Shown here: positions 8,645 to 18,171 of the stretch, piece by piece
Position numbering within the stretch: position 1 is the stretch's first letter
Layout: each line of letters begins with the position of its first letter
Origin: Symbiodinium natans
Taxonomy: Eukaryota; Sar; Dinophyceae; Suessiales; Symbiodiniaceae
Direction of reading: 5' to 3'
Length of the DNA stretch: 64,000 nucleotides
NCBI GenBank assembly: GCA_905221605.1
Contig: CAJNDS010002746.1
Location: 129,389 to 193,388 of the forward strand
Position numbers and translations under genes: made by a program
The notes under the pieces: model-generated
Database searches by the model: none
What the model was told of the DNA's origin: nothing
What the model saw: only the letters and a program-made list of their open reading frames with translations

Positions 8645-8875
8645 AAACAAGCCCAGGTCAGCAGGGGAGACTTGGAAGTGAACAACCCGGTACACTTGGG
8701 ACAACATCTGCTCCACGAAAGAGGTGTCGAAACCTCTCACATCCTCATGGATGCCCCAAAGAGGTTCTTTCTGACAAAACTTTGGCCATCCACGCGCACA
8801 GCACACATGTGCGTGGGTCATCGTGACAAAAGCCAGCTGCCGTATGTTGACCACGGCTGGCAAGGCGAGCCTATG
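8645..8875 (-). CDS. C5-cytosine methyltransferase-like fragment, motif IV region
   Basis: A minus-strand frame of about 77 codons is open from the array at 8877 to a TGA at 8642-8644. The segment PLWGIHEDVRGFD resembles the ENV motif (motif IV) context of C5-cytosine DNA methyltransferases, with Asp in place of the usual Asn. VVHFQVSPADLGL resembles the stretch before motif VIII, which continues at 8520. The catalytic PC motif, SAM-binding motif I and target-recognition domain are absent, so at best this is an internal part of a gene or a decayed copy. Such genes are frequent in dinoflagellates, including in retrotransposons. The plus strand is open over most of the same region, which lowers certainty. 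Confidence 0.42.
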
Positions 8876-8876
8876 A

Positions 8877-8967
8877 CCCTAAACCCTAAACCCTAAACCC
8901 TAAACCCTAAACCCTAAGCCCTAAACCCCAAACCCCAAACCCCAAACCCTAAACCCTAAACCCTAAA
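8877..8967 (-). repeat. Telomere-like array with CCCCAAA variants
   Basis: CCCTAAA units with three consecutive CCCCAAA units near 8928-8945. Confidence 0.95.
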
Positions 8968-9007
8968 GTATAGGGATGTGTTTGCCGCGTTCGCTGGTGA
9001 CGCCGAC

Positions 9008-9060
9008 CTTGAGGACCAAACGAACCCCCAAGCTTGGGGGTCATATTCTGAGGGTTTCTG
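9008..9060. mobile_element. Family C terminal fragment
   Basis: CTTGAGGACCAAACGAACCC is the family C end seen complete at 32254 and 44575. Only one end is recognisable; the next array starts at about 9053. Confidence 0.55.
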
Positions 9061-9109
9061 GCTTAGGGCTTAGGGCTTGTGCCGGAACTGATGCTTTCAA
9101 AGCCTCAAT

Positions 9110-9275
9110 GGCTAGGATTTAGGGTTTAGGGGATAAGGGTTTAGGGTTTAGGGTTTCGGGTTTAGGGGATAAGGGCCCGCTATGGGGGCCTAAGCGCCGG
9201 CAGGGCTCCGCATCTCAGGGACGGAAGCTGGCAGAGCTAGGGTTTGGGGTTTGGGGTTTGGGGTTTAGGGTTCAG
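9110..9275 (+). repeat. Telomere-like blocks with GGGATAAGGG and TTTGGGG variants
   Basis: 9113-9170 has TTTAGGG with GGATAAGG interruptions. 9238-9275 starts with TTTGGGG units. Confidence 0.85.
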
Positions 9276-9429
9276 CATTTCACGTTCAAGCATTCACTAG
9301 TCAAGCAATTACTCGAGCATTGGAAAAATACCCACCCGCCCGAAGAATCCCATAACATTCAGAAAATATTTCACTTTCATTTGTCGGACATTCGTCTGCA
9401 AGGCGCATTTTCTGCCCTGCCGACGAATT

Positions 9430-10075
9430 TCTTTGAGGCCCAAATTCGTCGGAAAAGGCGCAATTTGGGCCTTGCCGATGAATTTCACTAAGGTTTGGCC
9501 CCTTTTTGGACTTGCCGACGAATTTATGGCCTTTGCCAACGAATTTAAGGCCCAAATTGCCGACGAATTTCATAAAGGTTTTGCCCAATTTAAATTTTGC
9601 CTGCCGACGAATTTCATTCAGGTTTAGCCCAAATTCGGCCTTGCCGATGAATTTGGCCTTGCCGACGAATTCGTCGGCAAGGCTGAAATTTGGGCCTTGC
9701 CGACGAATCCATGAAGGCTTGAAACCTTCAGGATTCGTCGGCAAGGCTCAATTTGGGCCTTGCCGACGAATTCATTAAGGTTGGGGGTCAAATTTTGGCC
9801 TTGCCGACGAATTCATTAAGGTTTACGGCCCAAATTGGCCCTTGCCGACGAATTTCATTAAAGGTTGAGCCCAAATTGGGCCTTGCCGACGAATTTACAA
9901 GGCGCATTTTGGGCCTTGCCGACGAATTTCATTAAGGCTGCCGACGAATCAATTAAGGTTTATAAACCTTCAGAATTCGTCGGCAAGGCTCAAATTTGGG
10001 CCTTGCCGACGAGTTCATTAAGGTCGGGGGTCAAATTTGGGCCTTGCCGACGAATTCATTAAGGTTAAAGTATAC
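9430..10075. repeat. Palindromic minisatellite, ~40-45 bp unit GCCGACGAATTTC
   Basis: About 14 copies of a unit containing CCTTGCCGACGAATT, then CATTAAGG, then GCCCAAATT. Several units are head-to-head, giving near-perfect hairpins at 9443-9484, 9669-9708, 9698-9741, 9733-9772, 9943-9987 and 9974-10012 with arms such as AATTCGTCGGCAAGGC. Many short frames are open on both strands (repeats of LADEF, LPTNF and FVGKA) and are not called as genes. Confidence 0.95.
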
Positions 10076-10157
10076 ATGTGAAAGAGAGTGTTTAGGGTTT
10101 AGGGTTTAGGGTTTAGGGCTTCAGGGTTTTAGGATCAGACTTGCGCTTCAGTTTCTA

Positions 10158-10247
10158 AACCCGAAACCCTAAACCCTAAACCCTAAGCCCTAAACCCTAA
10201 GCCCTAAGCCCTAAACCCTAAGCCTTAAACCCTAAGCCCTAAACCTC
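10158..10247 (-). repeat. Telomere-like array with CCCTAAG variants
   Basis: CCCTAAA and CCCTAAG alternate. Confidence 0.9.
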
Positions 10248-10343
10248 AACCGCAAGGATGGCTTCCTGCAGTAAGGTCCTGCCTCGAAGGGTTGCCCAAT
10301 GACTGGACACGTGGCCTCGTGGCGGACCGACAAAGGCACAATG

Positions 10344-10446
10344 GGTTTAGGGTTTAGGGTTTGGGGTTTAGGGTTTCAGGGTTTCAGGGTTTCAGGGTTT
10401 CAGGGTTTCAGGGTTTCAGGGTTTCAGGGTTTCAGGGTTTAGGGTC
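10344..10446 (+). repeat. Variant array TTTCAGGG (8-mer)
   Basis: About nine consecutive TTTCAGGG units between TTTAGGG units. Confidence 0.95.
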
Positions 10447-10526
10447 TGTGCTTCCTGCGGGGTTCGGAATGAGGGAGGAGTAGTAATGGTGGCCATAGTC
10501 GTACACCTTTCCTTCATTATCGGGGG

Positions 10527-10698
10527 TTTAGGGTTTAGGGTTTAGGGTTTAGGGTTTAGGGTTCAGGGGCTTCGAAGCTGTGAGGATGGGACACAGGGCC
10601 AATTGGGTCTCAGGATCGATTTTCGTGGAATTTGACCGACCCAGCATCCCCTGAACCAGGGTTTAGGGTTTAGGGTTTAGGGTTTAGGGTTTAGGGTT
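10527..10698 (+). repeat. Two short TTTAGGG arrays
   Basis: Arrays at 10527-10567 and 10660-10698, separated by 90 bp of low-copy DNA. Confidence 0.9.
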
Positions 10699-10699
10699 C

Positions 10700-10826
10700 A
10701 ACAGTAACCTAGGGGTTAATAGTAACCTAGGGATAGCACGGGTGCCCTTTCTTGGCTTTAAAGGGGGCTTGTAAGGGAGCCTGAGCCCAAAAAACGAAGG
10801 GAATAAGGGCCTACTGTGTGTCCTGG
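10700..10826. mobile_element. Family H element, left end cut by an array
   Basis: AGTAACCTAGGGATAGCACG, GGGTGCCCTTTCTTGG, AAGGGGGCTTGTAAGGGAGCC and GGGCCTACTGTGTGTCCTGG line up in order with 13229-13340 and 39405-39494. The left CTAGACCC end is missing and a TTTAGGG array occupies its place. Confidence 0.65.
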
Positions 10827-10884
10827 TTAAGCATACTTCAACGACCATCAGCCAGAAGGGTATGCGGTCAGCGTAACCACTTTG

Positions 10885-11007
10885 GATTACTACTAGTTGC
10901 TTAAGAACCGCCAAAAAAAACAAGATTAGAAAACAAAAACACAATTATCTCTTTCTTACCCTTATAAGGAAGGATATTGTTTTGGGGGGGTTCTCAAGCA
11001 ATTGATA
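10885..11007. mobile_element. MITE-like element, family E (copy 2)
   Basis: Left end ACTAGTTGCTTAAGAACCGC then A-rich. The right end TTGGGGGGGTTCTCAAGCAA is its inverted counterpart. The interior contains CCCTTATAAGGAAGG, shared with 42715 and 59140. It is non-coding. Confidence 0.8.
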
Positions 11008-11121
11008 GATTAGGGTTTAGAATTTAGGATCAGCGAGAAAGGAGTCCAACATCCATGCAAGTGAAACAGGGTTCCCAGCCTCAAGAAGGCCAGATCCTCA
11101 GAACAGTCACCCTCCAAAACC

Positions 11122-11180
11122 TGAACCCTAAACCCTAACCCTAAACCCTAAACCCTAAACCCCAAACCCTAAACCCTGCT
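11122..11180 (-). repeat. Telomere-like array
   Basis: CCCTAAA with CCCTAA and CCCCAAA variants. Confidence 0.9.
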
Positions 11181-11264
11181 CCGATGCTTCTGAGGCTCCA
11201 TGATGCGAAGGGATGCATTAGGGTTGGGCGACCCCGCGCCCACCAGCCCGGTCCTCTGCAGTTA

Positions 11265-11336
11265 GTTTAGGGTTTAGGGTTTAGGGTTTAGGGTTTAGGG
11301 TTTAGGGTTTAGGGTTTAGGGTTTAGGGTTTAGGGT

Positions 11337-11382
<46 letters not shown>

Positions 11383-11404
11383 GTTTTAGGGTTAGGGTTT
11401 GGGG
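11265..11404 (+). repeat. Telomere-like array with homogeneous TTGAGGG tract
   Basis: Ten TTTAGGG units, then seven TTGAGGG units (11336-11383). Confidence 0.95.
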
Positions 11405-11720
11405 TAGATAGCGTTTAAGATATTGCGTGTAGGGCAAAAAGGCTCAGGTTCGTTCGGGCCGTTAGGGCTATGAGGTGGGTTTCAGGTTCTCGTGGCTTTT
11501 TCAGGATAGACCGGTAACCCTGTCCCTGGGTAGCTTTAGGGTTTGGGGTTTAGGGTTTAGGGTTCAGGGTCGAAGCCCAAGGTCTACGCAGCGCGTGGTT
11601 GAGGGTCCGGCTGCATGTCACCGCCAAGCGACACTGTGCATCCAGGCCAGCCAAGAACACAGTAGGCGAAGTTGATATCCGATGGCCCTGGCATAGGGTT
11701 TAGGGTTCAGGGTTTAGGGG

Positions 11721-12008
11721 AAATTGTAGGGGGCCGATCCAAGCGAGCAGCTGTGCCGGCTACGTACTCTACAGGAAGCTTCACAAACGAAATCGCATGT
11801 ACTCACATGCGATGGTCTTGAACATGCTGAGCCCAAGTTAGAACATAGAACACGGAGTTGAAACCCTAAGAAGGCTCAAGGTTACTTACCCGGTTGCTGA
11901 GACCCGAAAACCGAGGATGCGCGGTAAGACAAAACATGACAAAACAAAGCCTTCTTTGTGTCAAGGATTTTCATTGTCTTACGAAGAGAGGCAGGGTTCT
12001 AACGGTAC
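11721..12008. other. Array-free low-copy segment
   Basis: I see no gene, TIR element or repeat here beyond isolated AACCC seeds. A short palindrome, CGCATGTACTCACATGCG, occurs near 11793. Confidence 0.4.
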
Positions 12009-12009
12009 T

Positions 12010-12112
12010 GCCCTAAACCCTGAACCCTGAACCCTGAACCCTGAACCCTGAACCCTAAACCCTAAACCCTCAACCCTCAACCCTCAACCCTCAACCCTAA
12101 ACCCTAAACCCC
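12010..12112 (-). repeat. Array with CCCTGAA and CCCTCAA tracts
   Basis: Five CCCTGAA, then CCCTAAA, then four CCCTCAA units: block-wise homogenised variants. Confidence 0.95.
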
Positions 12113-12213
12113 ATAGAAACCGTAGGCAAGTCCTCAGCGAGGGCGCCTTCATAGTATATCATCTTGATGGCTTGGATGTGGTTCCTCCCTGTGACATTGA
12201 AACCTTGCTTAGG

Positions 12214-12322
12214 CTTTAGGGTTTAGGGTTTAGGGTTTAGGGTTTAGGGTTTAGGGTTTGGGGTTTGGGGTTTGGGGTTTGGGGTTTGGGGTTTGGGGTT
12301 TGGGGTTTGGGGTTTAGGGTTC
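12214..12322 (+). repeat. Array with homogeneous TTTGGGG tract
   Basis: Six TTTAGGG units are followed by about nine TTTGGGG units. Confidence 0.95.
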
Positions 12323-12462
12323 AAGGGCTTTCGTCAGCAGAGGCGTCGTGGCTCCACAATGGATTCACCCCCTTCCCCTCTAACAACGCGACCAAAGCCC
12401 TTCACACCCCCTGCCTCCTAATTAGCTTCTCTCATGACTTGCCAGCAGGATCTGCAAAAAAA

Positions 12463-12522
12463 CACAACCCTAAACCCTAAACCCTAAACCCTAAACCCTA
12501 AACCCTAAACCTTAAACCCTTG
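12463..12522 (-). repeat. Telomere-like array
   Basis: Seven or eight CCCTAAA units. Confidence 0.93.
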
Positions 12523-12639
12523 CATTGCATAGGATTTGCTTCTGGGCTTGGGTTCCAGCGCCCTCGGGCTGTGACTGTTTAAGGGCCCTACTTGAAGGTT
12601 CGTCGGAAATTGAGCAGGGTTTAGGGTTTAGGGGCTGTT

Positions 12640-13030
12640 TCTATGTATTTAGTTTTCTATCTATGTTTGTTTATTGTTGTTATATGTTTATCGTTTCTTC
12701 CGTTGGTCTTTGTTTCTTAAATTGGTCTTTCTTAAAGGGGGGGGTAGGAGGACCTTAAGCTAAACCTCTTAGATTTAAGGTTTTTGAGAAAAAACAACTC
12801 CCGGCATTTTGAACGGCCCAAACCATCAACTGCTGAATAGCAGAAGCCTGAAAATCACAGTATCAACTTGATACCCCCTTTAAAACAGCAACATAACCAC
12901 CGAAAGATATAGTCACCAACGAACAAGCCCCTGTTTTGTCGAAAGGTAAGGCTACCCCACTTCATGACCAGAGGCAGGTGGAATATGTGGTTACAAGATC
13001 GACACAATCCCCTTACTGGCTTCTTCAAAA
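12640..13030. other. T-rich low-copy segment, no gene seen
   Basis: A T-rich stretch at 12640-12730 ends in a G8 run and is followed by low-copy sequence without recognisable features. Confidence 0.4.
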
Positions 13031-13228
13031 AACAATCTAAACCCTAAGCCCTAAACCCTGGACCCCAAAACCCTAAACCCTAAACCCCTTTACGAAAACG
13101 GGAACACGGAATATTCGGGTGGGAGCACAGGGCAAACATCAGAATGAAGGGATAACTAGAACGAGCTCGTGTTCAGGCACGTGAAAACTTTCATGCAGTT
13201 TCGGGGTTAAGGTTTAGGGGGGCTGATA

Positions 13229-13340
13229 CTAGACCCAAGAGAAACCTAGCAATAAAAAGGGTCCCCTTTTTTGGTTTCAAGGGGCTTAAAAGGGAACCTA
13301 AACCCTAAGAAAGGGATCAAGGTCCTGTTCTGGGTCCTAG
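13229..13340. mobile_element. MITE-like element, family H
   Basis: Ends are CTAGACCCAAGAGAAACCTA and, reverse-complemented, CTAGGACCCAGAACAGGACC. The body contains GGGTCCCCTTTTTTGG and AAGGGGCTTAAAAGGGAACC. Length is 112 bp, non-coding. Confidence 0.75.
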
Positions 13341-13344
13341 CCCA

Positions 13345-13885
13345 AAACCCTCAACCCTAAACCCGAAACTGCATGCTAGTTTAGGGTTTAGGCGCGTCTT
13401 GCAACCCAGCTGCAGCGACATACGAAATAGTTGCCAGAATCGGCTGTCAACGACAAAGAAGCAGGGACAACTTGAACGTAGCTGTCGTTGGCCACCTCCT
13501 GTCTCATGATGACTTAGGGTTTAGGGTTTAGGTTTTAGGGTCTAGGGCCTAGGGTTTAGGGTCTCTGGAGAAGGAAAGTAAGTTGCCAAACAAGTTCAGG
13601 CATCTTCCAGGACCACCAATCAGTAGCAGTGTTGACTCCACCCGCCCCTACAACCCCCCTCAACCTCCCCGGACCCCCAACTAGGGACACGAGACCCCCT
13701 GGAACGGAAGAAGTTTTTGGAAGTGGGCTGTTGACTTCAGTTTAGGCCTAAACCCTGAAAGGAATAGGCTTGGGTGGCTTTGTGTGTTAAATGGCCCTCC
13801 ACTATCGCGCCATGGCTGCTCTTCGCATGTCGCGAAGCTTGCGAAGCGAGTCTGCATCCCAACAACGCAGCTTCTGCGTCATGTC
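13345..13885. other. Low-copy stretch with two short TTTAGGG blocks
   Basis: Blocks at about 13379 and 13514-13562 are embedded in sequence with no recognisable gene. A palindromic-looking segment, CATGTCGCGAAGCTTGCGAAG, sits near 13826. Confidence 0.4.
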
Positions 13886-13889
13886 GCGG

Positions 13890-14078
13890 CAAACCCCCTA
13901 AACCCTAAACCCTAAACCCTAACCCTAAACCCTAAACCCTAAGCCCTAAGCCCTAAACCCTAAACCCTGAACCCTGAACCCTGAACCCTGAACCCTGAAC
14001 CCTGAACCCTGAACCCTAGCCCTAAACCCTAAACCCTAAACCCTAAACCCTAAACCCTAGCCCCAAACCTGAACCCTC
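13890..14078 (-). repeat. Long telomere-like array with CCCTGAA core
   Basis: CCCTAAA flanks a homogeneous run of about eight CCCTGAA units. Confidence 0.95.
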
Positions 14079-14281
14079 CACTTAACAGATACCAGGGTGT
14101 GGGACCGCAACCGGGTTTGGGCTTCCTGTGTGCAGTGGGGATCACGGGTCAGAGGCGCTGCAAGGATTCATTTTGGGTTTAGGGTTTAGGGTTTAGGGTT
14201 TACGGTTTCGGCTTTGGCTGTTGAACTAGGCAGGCTCGTTCTCATGCACTCGAAACAGAGCAAAATCAGAAGGAAGCAAGC

Positions 14282-14429
14282 CGTTTGGGGGTTTACGAAA
14301 TTCGGGCTACCTTATTGGGGTCCATATTATCAGGCCCTAAACCCTAAACCCTAAACCCCAAACGCCCTAAACCCTAAACCCTAAACCCTAAGCCCTAAAC
14401 CCTAAACCCTAAACCCTAAGCCCCCATTT
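14282..14429. mobile_element. Family A element with a CCCTAAA array replacing its interior
   Basis: The left part reads GTTTGGGGGTTTACGAAATT and GGCTACCTTATTGGGGTCC. The array occupies 14334-14418. The right side then gives CCCCCATTTG, the inverted counterpart of the left end. This is one of the clearest cases of an array inside a TIR element. Confidence 0.6.
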
Positions 14430-14673
14430 GGGAAGTCCTTTACCTCAAGTCCTCTTGTAGCCTCGTGGTTTGCTAGGCACCTGCTGCAAGCCTGCTTGCA
14501 GCTTGAAGGGCATTTGTTTAAGGGTTTAGGCTTAGGATATCTAGTGTTTAGGGTTTAGGGTTTAGGATTTAGGGCTTGGGGTTCAGGCTTTAGGTGGGAC
14601 CTGTATGTTTCAGGCACGATCCCGTGGCCTTGCCACCCTGAACTTTAGCCCGGGTGCGCTGGGCACGACATGC

Positions 14674-14774
14674 CACTTCTCCAATAACCAGCGAGAAGAA
14701 AAGGCAACATTGAGCATTTCTACTGAATGGAGGGAAACCCAAAGAGTTTGAAGTGCAACTATTGGTTAAGCAAG
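14674..14774. mobile_element. MITE-like element, family F
   Basis: Begins CACTTCTCCAATAACCAG and ends GTGCAACTATTGGTTAAGCA (reverse complement TGCTTAACCAATAGTTGCAC). A second copy is at 16815-16912. Both have GGGAAACCCAAAGAGTTT-like DNA before the right end. Confidence 0.7.
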
Positions 14775-14775
14775 G

Positions 14776-15130
14776 TCTAGGGTTTCGGGTTTTAGGGTTT
14801 AAGGTTTGGGGCTTCGGGCTTGGGGCTCAGGGCTCAGTTAGAACATGCCGTCAAGCCACCCCCCACGAAGGGTTGCTGCAATTCGTGTTCTGGCAGTTTT
14901 TCTCCCTGCCAGAGAGATGCGAGGCATCAGGTGCACGGTCAAAGGGCTTTGCCGACCGAAACCCTAAAACCCTAAACCCTAAACCTTCAACCCTAAACCC
15001 TAAACCCTAAACTCCTGAGGGTGCTGATCATAGATCGTTCTCAGAAAGGCTGTTCTAAACACCGGTGCCCGCCTGAGGGATTCAAGGATTTGGGCGTTTT
15101 AGGGTTTAGGGTTTAGGGTTTTAGGTTTGA
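14776..15130. other. Low-copy segments between short arrays
   Basis: Short blocks lie at 14776-14835 (+), 14968-15015 (-) and 15095-15130 (+). A plus-strand frame spans 14753-15010 but is largely heptamer-derived at both ends, so it is not called. Confidence 0.4.
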
Positions 15131-15139
15131 CGGGCTTTT

Positions 15140-15780
15140 GGGCTCGGAGTTCTTGGGCCAGGGCGGTTGGTGCACCAGTCGGGTCTTGAACATAAAAAGC
15201 CTTTGAAAACTGACGTTTTTAGCTTTAGGGTTCCGGGTTTAGGTTGAACAGGGGCCAAAAGATCGGGCTTTTGCGCGGAAGCCGGTTCTACTCCTTCGGA
15301 CCACGGAGAAGCCCTGTTCCTCCTACGAGGAACCTGAACTCAAGCTGTTTCCGCCCCCTAAACCCTTTTTAGAGGGGTAGGGTTTAGGGTTTTTAGGGTT
15401 AAACTTCAAACTGCAATCATATCTGATGCCATCCAGTCGCAAAGAGATCATTTCGCCGGGATCGAAATGCAAGTCCGTCAGATTGATGGAGCAGTTCTGA
15501 GTCACCGAGGATGACAGGTCAAGGGGCTAAAGGCGGTACCCTGATAGGGGCCCCTTCGGGGTTACATAGGGGCTACTAAGGTATATAGGGACTCTATAAG
15601 GTGTATATACGGGGTTACCTAGTTGCTGAGTTCGTCTGCCCCCCCCCCCCCCCCCCAAAAAAAAAGGTGTACAATTTCAATTCTATAGGGGATGATCGTA
15701 TCCCAAAAAGTGAAAAGTGTACTCATTCAGCTACTGAGGTTATATAGGGAATGAGATTGATCCCTTGCAGGGGTGCCCTC
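15140..15780. other. Low-copy region with C(17)A(9) tract and family P repeat
   Basis: 15555-15620 (GGGGCTACTAAGGTATATAG, GGACTCTATAAGGTGTATA) matches 26885-26950 (GGGGGCTACTTAGGTATATA). A C-then-A homopolymer at 15637-15665 parallels a T-then-G tract beside the other copy at 26787-26822. These are two inverted copies of one element; full ends are not resolved. Confidence 0.5.
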
Positions 15781-16225
15781 CCTAAACCCTAAACCCTAAA
15801 CGCTAAACCCTGAACCCTAAACCAAACGGGCATGGTCTGGACAGGTCTTGACTGTCGCACTCGGATGTTGCAAAGTTGCATCATCCGCACTGAGCCCTCA
15901 CAGTTCCAATGGCGACGTGAAGCCCATCCCAGGAAACCCCACAACTTCGGCTAAGTCTAAGTTAGGCGAACGTGGCAGAGCCTCATGTAGAGAAGTTCGC
16001 ATTGGGTACGAAGGGGCTGAAGCCATACCCGCATGTCGGCCCTAAGCCCTAAACCCTAAACCCTGGATAAACATCTCTTGTTTCGAAGCTCCGGTTGGGT
16101 TTGAAGGCGGGCCCTACGGCTCCAAAACACCTTCTCTGGAGGATCAAACTCGAGGTTCTCGCACTCTTTACACACAAGCCGAATGCAAGTCGAGCAAAAC
16201 ACGCCCACCCGCAGCCCCTACCCTA

Positions 16226-16334
16226 GAGTTTAGGTTTAGGGTTTAGGGTTTGGGGTTTGGGGTTTGGGGTCTGGGGTCTGGGGTTTAGGGTTTAGGGTTT
16301 AGGGTTTGGGGTTTGGGGTTTGGGGTTTGGGGCT
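16226..16334 (+). repeat. Array mixing TTTAGGG, TTTGGGG and TCTGGGG
   Basis: Blocks of each variant are homogeneous over 2-4 units. Confidence 0.93.
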
Positions 16335-16649
16335 CAAGGGTTTCCAAAACGATGTTAGCCATAGCATAGCTCATGGACCAGTGCTGCTGCAGTGTCGACA
16401 CCTTTCGTGCATTCCGTCACGCCCGCACCTGCTCGGCTCTTCGTGTTCGAAACAGTGAACCCCAAACCCTAAACCCTAAACCCTAAACCCTAAACCCTAA
16501 ACCCTAAAACCCGATTCTAAATCCCATGCCCTGAACCCTAAACTCCAAACCTTACCTCACCTCAAACCTCTTGAAAATCAAAGTGCATGCGCAGGCCATG
16601 GGGGCCAACGGCCAGGACCTTTCCTAACTGTGTGGCTCAAATATTTATA

Positions 16650-16768
16650 GGGTCAGGGTTTAGGGTTTAGGGTTTAGGGTTTAGGGTTTAGGGTTTAGGG
16701 TTTAGGGTTTAGGGTTTAGGGTTTAGGGTTTAGGGTTTAGGGTGCAGGGTTTAGGGTGTAGGGCTTAA
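16650..16768 (+). repeat. Telomere-like array, about 15 units
   Basis: Near-perfect TTTAGGG ending in TGCAGGG/TGTAGGG variants. Confidence 0.95.
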
Positions 16769-16814
16769 CCGCGCCTTCCATGAAGGTGAAGGTACTGAGA
16801 AAGGAACCCCAACC

Positions 16815-16912
16815 CTTGCTTCTCCAATAACCAAGGGATATACGTCAAACTTTAACATTCCTACTAAACAAAGCAAAAACAAAAAGTTTAAAGTGCAACT
16901 ACTGGCTAAGTG
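16815..16912. mobile_element. MITE-like element, family F
   Basis: CTTGCTTCTCCAATAACCAA on the left and AAAGTGCAACTACTGGCTAA on the right, with CTTTAACATTCCTACTAAAC between. It is flanked on both sides by TTTAGGG arrays. Confidence 0.75.
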
Positions 16913-17022
16913 CGGTTTAGGGTTTAGGGTTCAAGGTTTAGGGTTTAGGGCTTAGGGCTTAGGGATTAGGGTTTCGGATACGACTGAGTATGCCTGCCCC
17001 CTGAGCTTCTGTGGATGTGAGG

Positions 17023-17057
17023 GTGTTTTTTCCCACCCGCCTAGCCACAGCAATGCG
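17023..17057. repeat. Dispersed 34 bp motif, copy 1
   Basis: CCCACCCGCCTAGCCACAGC followed by AATGCGGGG recurs almost unchanged at 19253-19287; shorter versions are at 18222, 32615 and 55567. Confidence 0.7.
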
Positions 17058-17661
17058 GGGTCCGTGTGAGGGTATAAGACGTGGGGTTTGGGTCCTGAAG
17101 GCAAGTGGCCTGCGAGGTACTGCCCAACGCTGTGGCCGTGCCACACCCTAACACCCTAAACCCTCAACTCGAAAACCGAAACCGCAAGCCCTCAACCCTA
17201 AATCCTAAACCCCAAACAAGCCCTCAACCGCGCCATCTTCGCGCTGATCTTGTATAAGGATGCGGATCAAGCCTCAGACACTTCTTGAGCAGATCTTTGG
17301 GGCCTGGCTTAGCCCTGTCCTTTTGTGAACCTAAAACCTCAAACCCTCAACCTTCAACCTTCTTCATAGGGTTTAGCGTTTAGGGTTTTGGGATAAACCC
17401 TGACCCTAAACTTTCCTGGGCCTGCCGTTTTCGGGGCTTTGGGCGTTCTGTTGCAACCACTGCTGTTCTTGTCCAGTTCTCTCGGGAAAGCTAAAACCCT
17501 ACGCCTTCGACCCTAAACCCTAAACCCTAAGCCCTAAACCCTAAACACTAAACCCTAAACCCTAGACAACTCATACAGGGGTTGACGATCCCAAAAGGTG
17601 GCGAAGCTCAACGGCCCTTGACACTAGACCCCTTCGTTGTGCAACTACCCCCCCTTAACGG

Positions 17662-17806
17662 GTGCAGGGTTAGGGTGTAGGGTTTGGGGTTTAGGGGACC
17701 CCTAAACCCTAAACCCTAAACCCTAAACCCTAAACCCTAAACCCTAAACCCTAAACCCTAAACCCTAAACCTAAACCCTAAACCCTAAACCCTAAACCCT
17801 AAACCC
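17662..17806. repeat. Head-to-head telomere-like junction
   Basis: A + block (TGTAGGG, TTTGGGG, TTTAGGG) meets a - block of about 15 CCCTAAA units at TTTAGGGGACCCCTAAA, near 17690-17706. This is the inverted arrangement known from telomere-telomere fusion sites. Confidence 0.95.
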
Positions 17807-17888
17807 CAGACACTTTAGGTTCCAGGAGGGTCTGCGGGATGGCGACCAGGTTGGAGGAGTCCCTTAAGAGCCCCAGGACTGCCTTGTT

Positions 17889-18012
17889 CTTGAAGGTTCT
17901 TGGTACTTGTTAACCAATTGGAGTGTTTAGGGTTTAGGGTTTAGGGTTTAGGGTTTAGGGTTTAGGGTTTAGGGTTTAGGGTTTAGGGTTTAGGGACTGC
18001 ACTTATAACTAT
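17889..18012. mobile_element. Family J end interrupted by an array
   Basis: CTTGAAGGTTCTTGGTACTT and GTTAACCAATT match the family J left end at 56374. A TTTAGGG array (17925-17996) then intervenes, followed by CACTTATAACTATAC, which resembles the family J interior ACTTATAACCCAC seen at 34035. Confidence 0.5.
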
Positions 18013-18170
18013 ACATGTAACCATATTAGGGCACTTTGGGGGCTCACAAGTGGGTTAAAAGGACAGGCTTATACCCCTTTTATACCCTGTAGAACCCCGG
18101 GGGGCCTCTACTTCAGAACCCTTTAAAGAAGGTAAGGGAACATATTCAGGGACCATGGAACTACCCCTAG
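18012..18170. mobile_element. MITE-like element, family B (diverged)
   Basis: The right end GGGAACATATTCAGGGACCA then TGGAACTACCCCT is the family B end. The left end TACATGTAACCATATTAGGG is diverged. The interior shares AGAACCCTTTAAAGAAGGTA with 40310. Confidence 0.6.
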
Positions 18171-18171
18171 A

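Noticed and set aside
9258-10062. Multiple overlapping frames with LADEF, LPTNF and FVGKA repeats
   Set aside because: Products of the palindromic minisatellite read in several frames on both strands.
9430-10075. CRISPR-like repeat-spacer pattern
   Set aside because: Units vary in length, spacers are related, the repeats are inverted in places and the DNA is eukaryotic.
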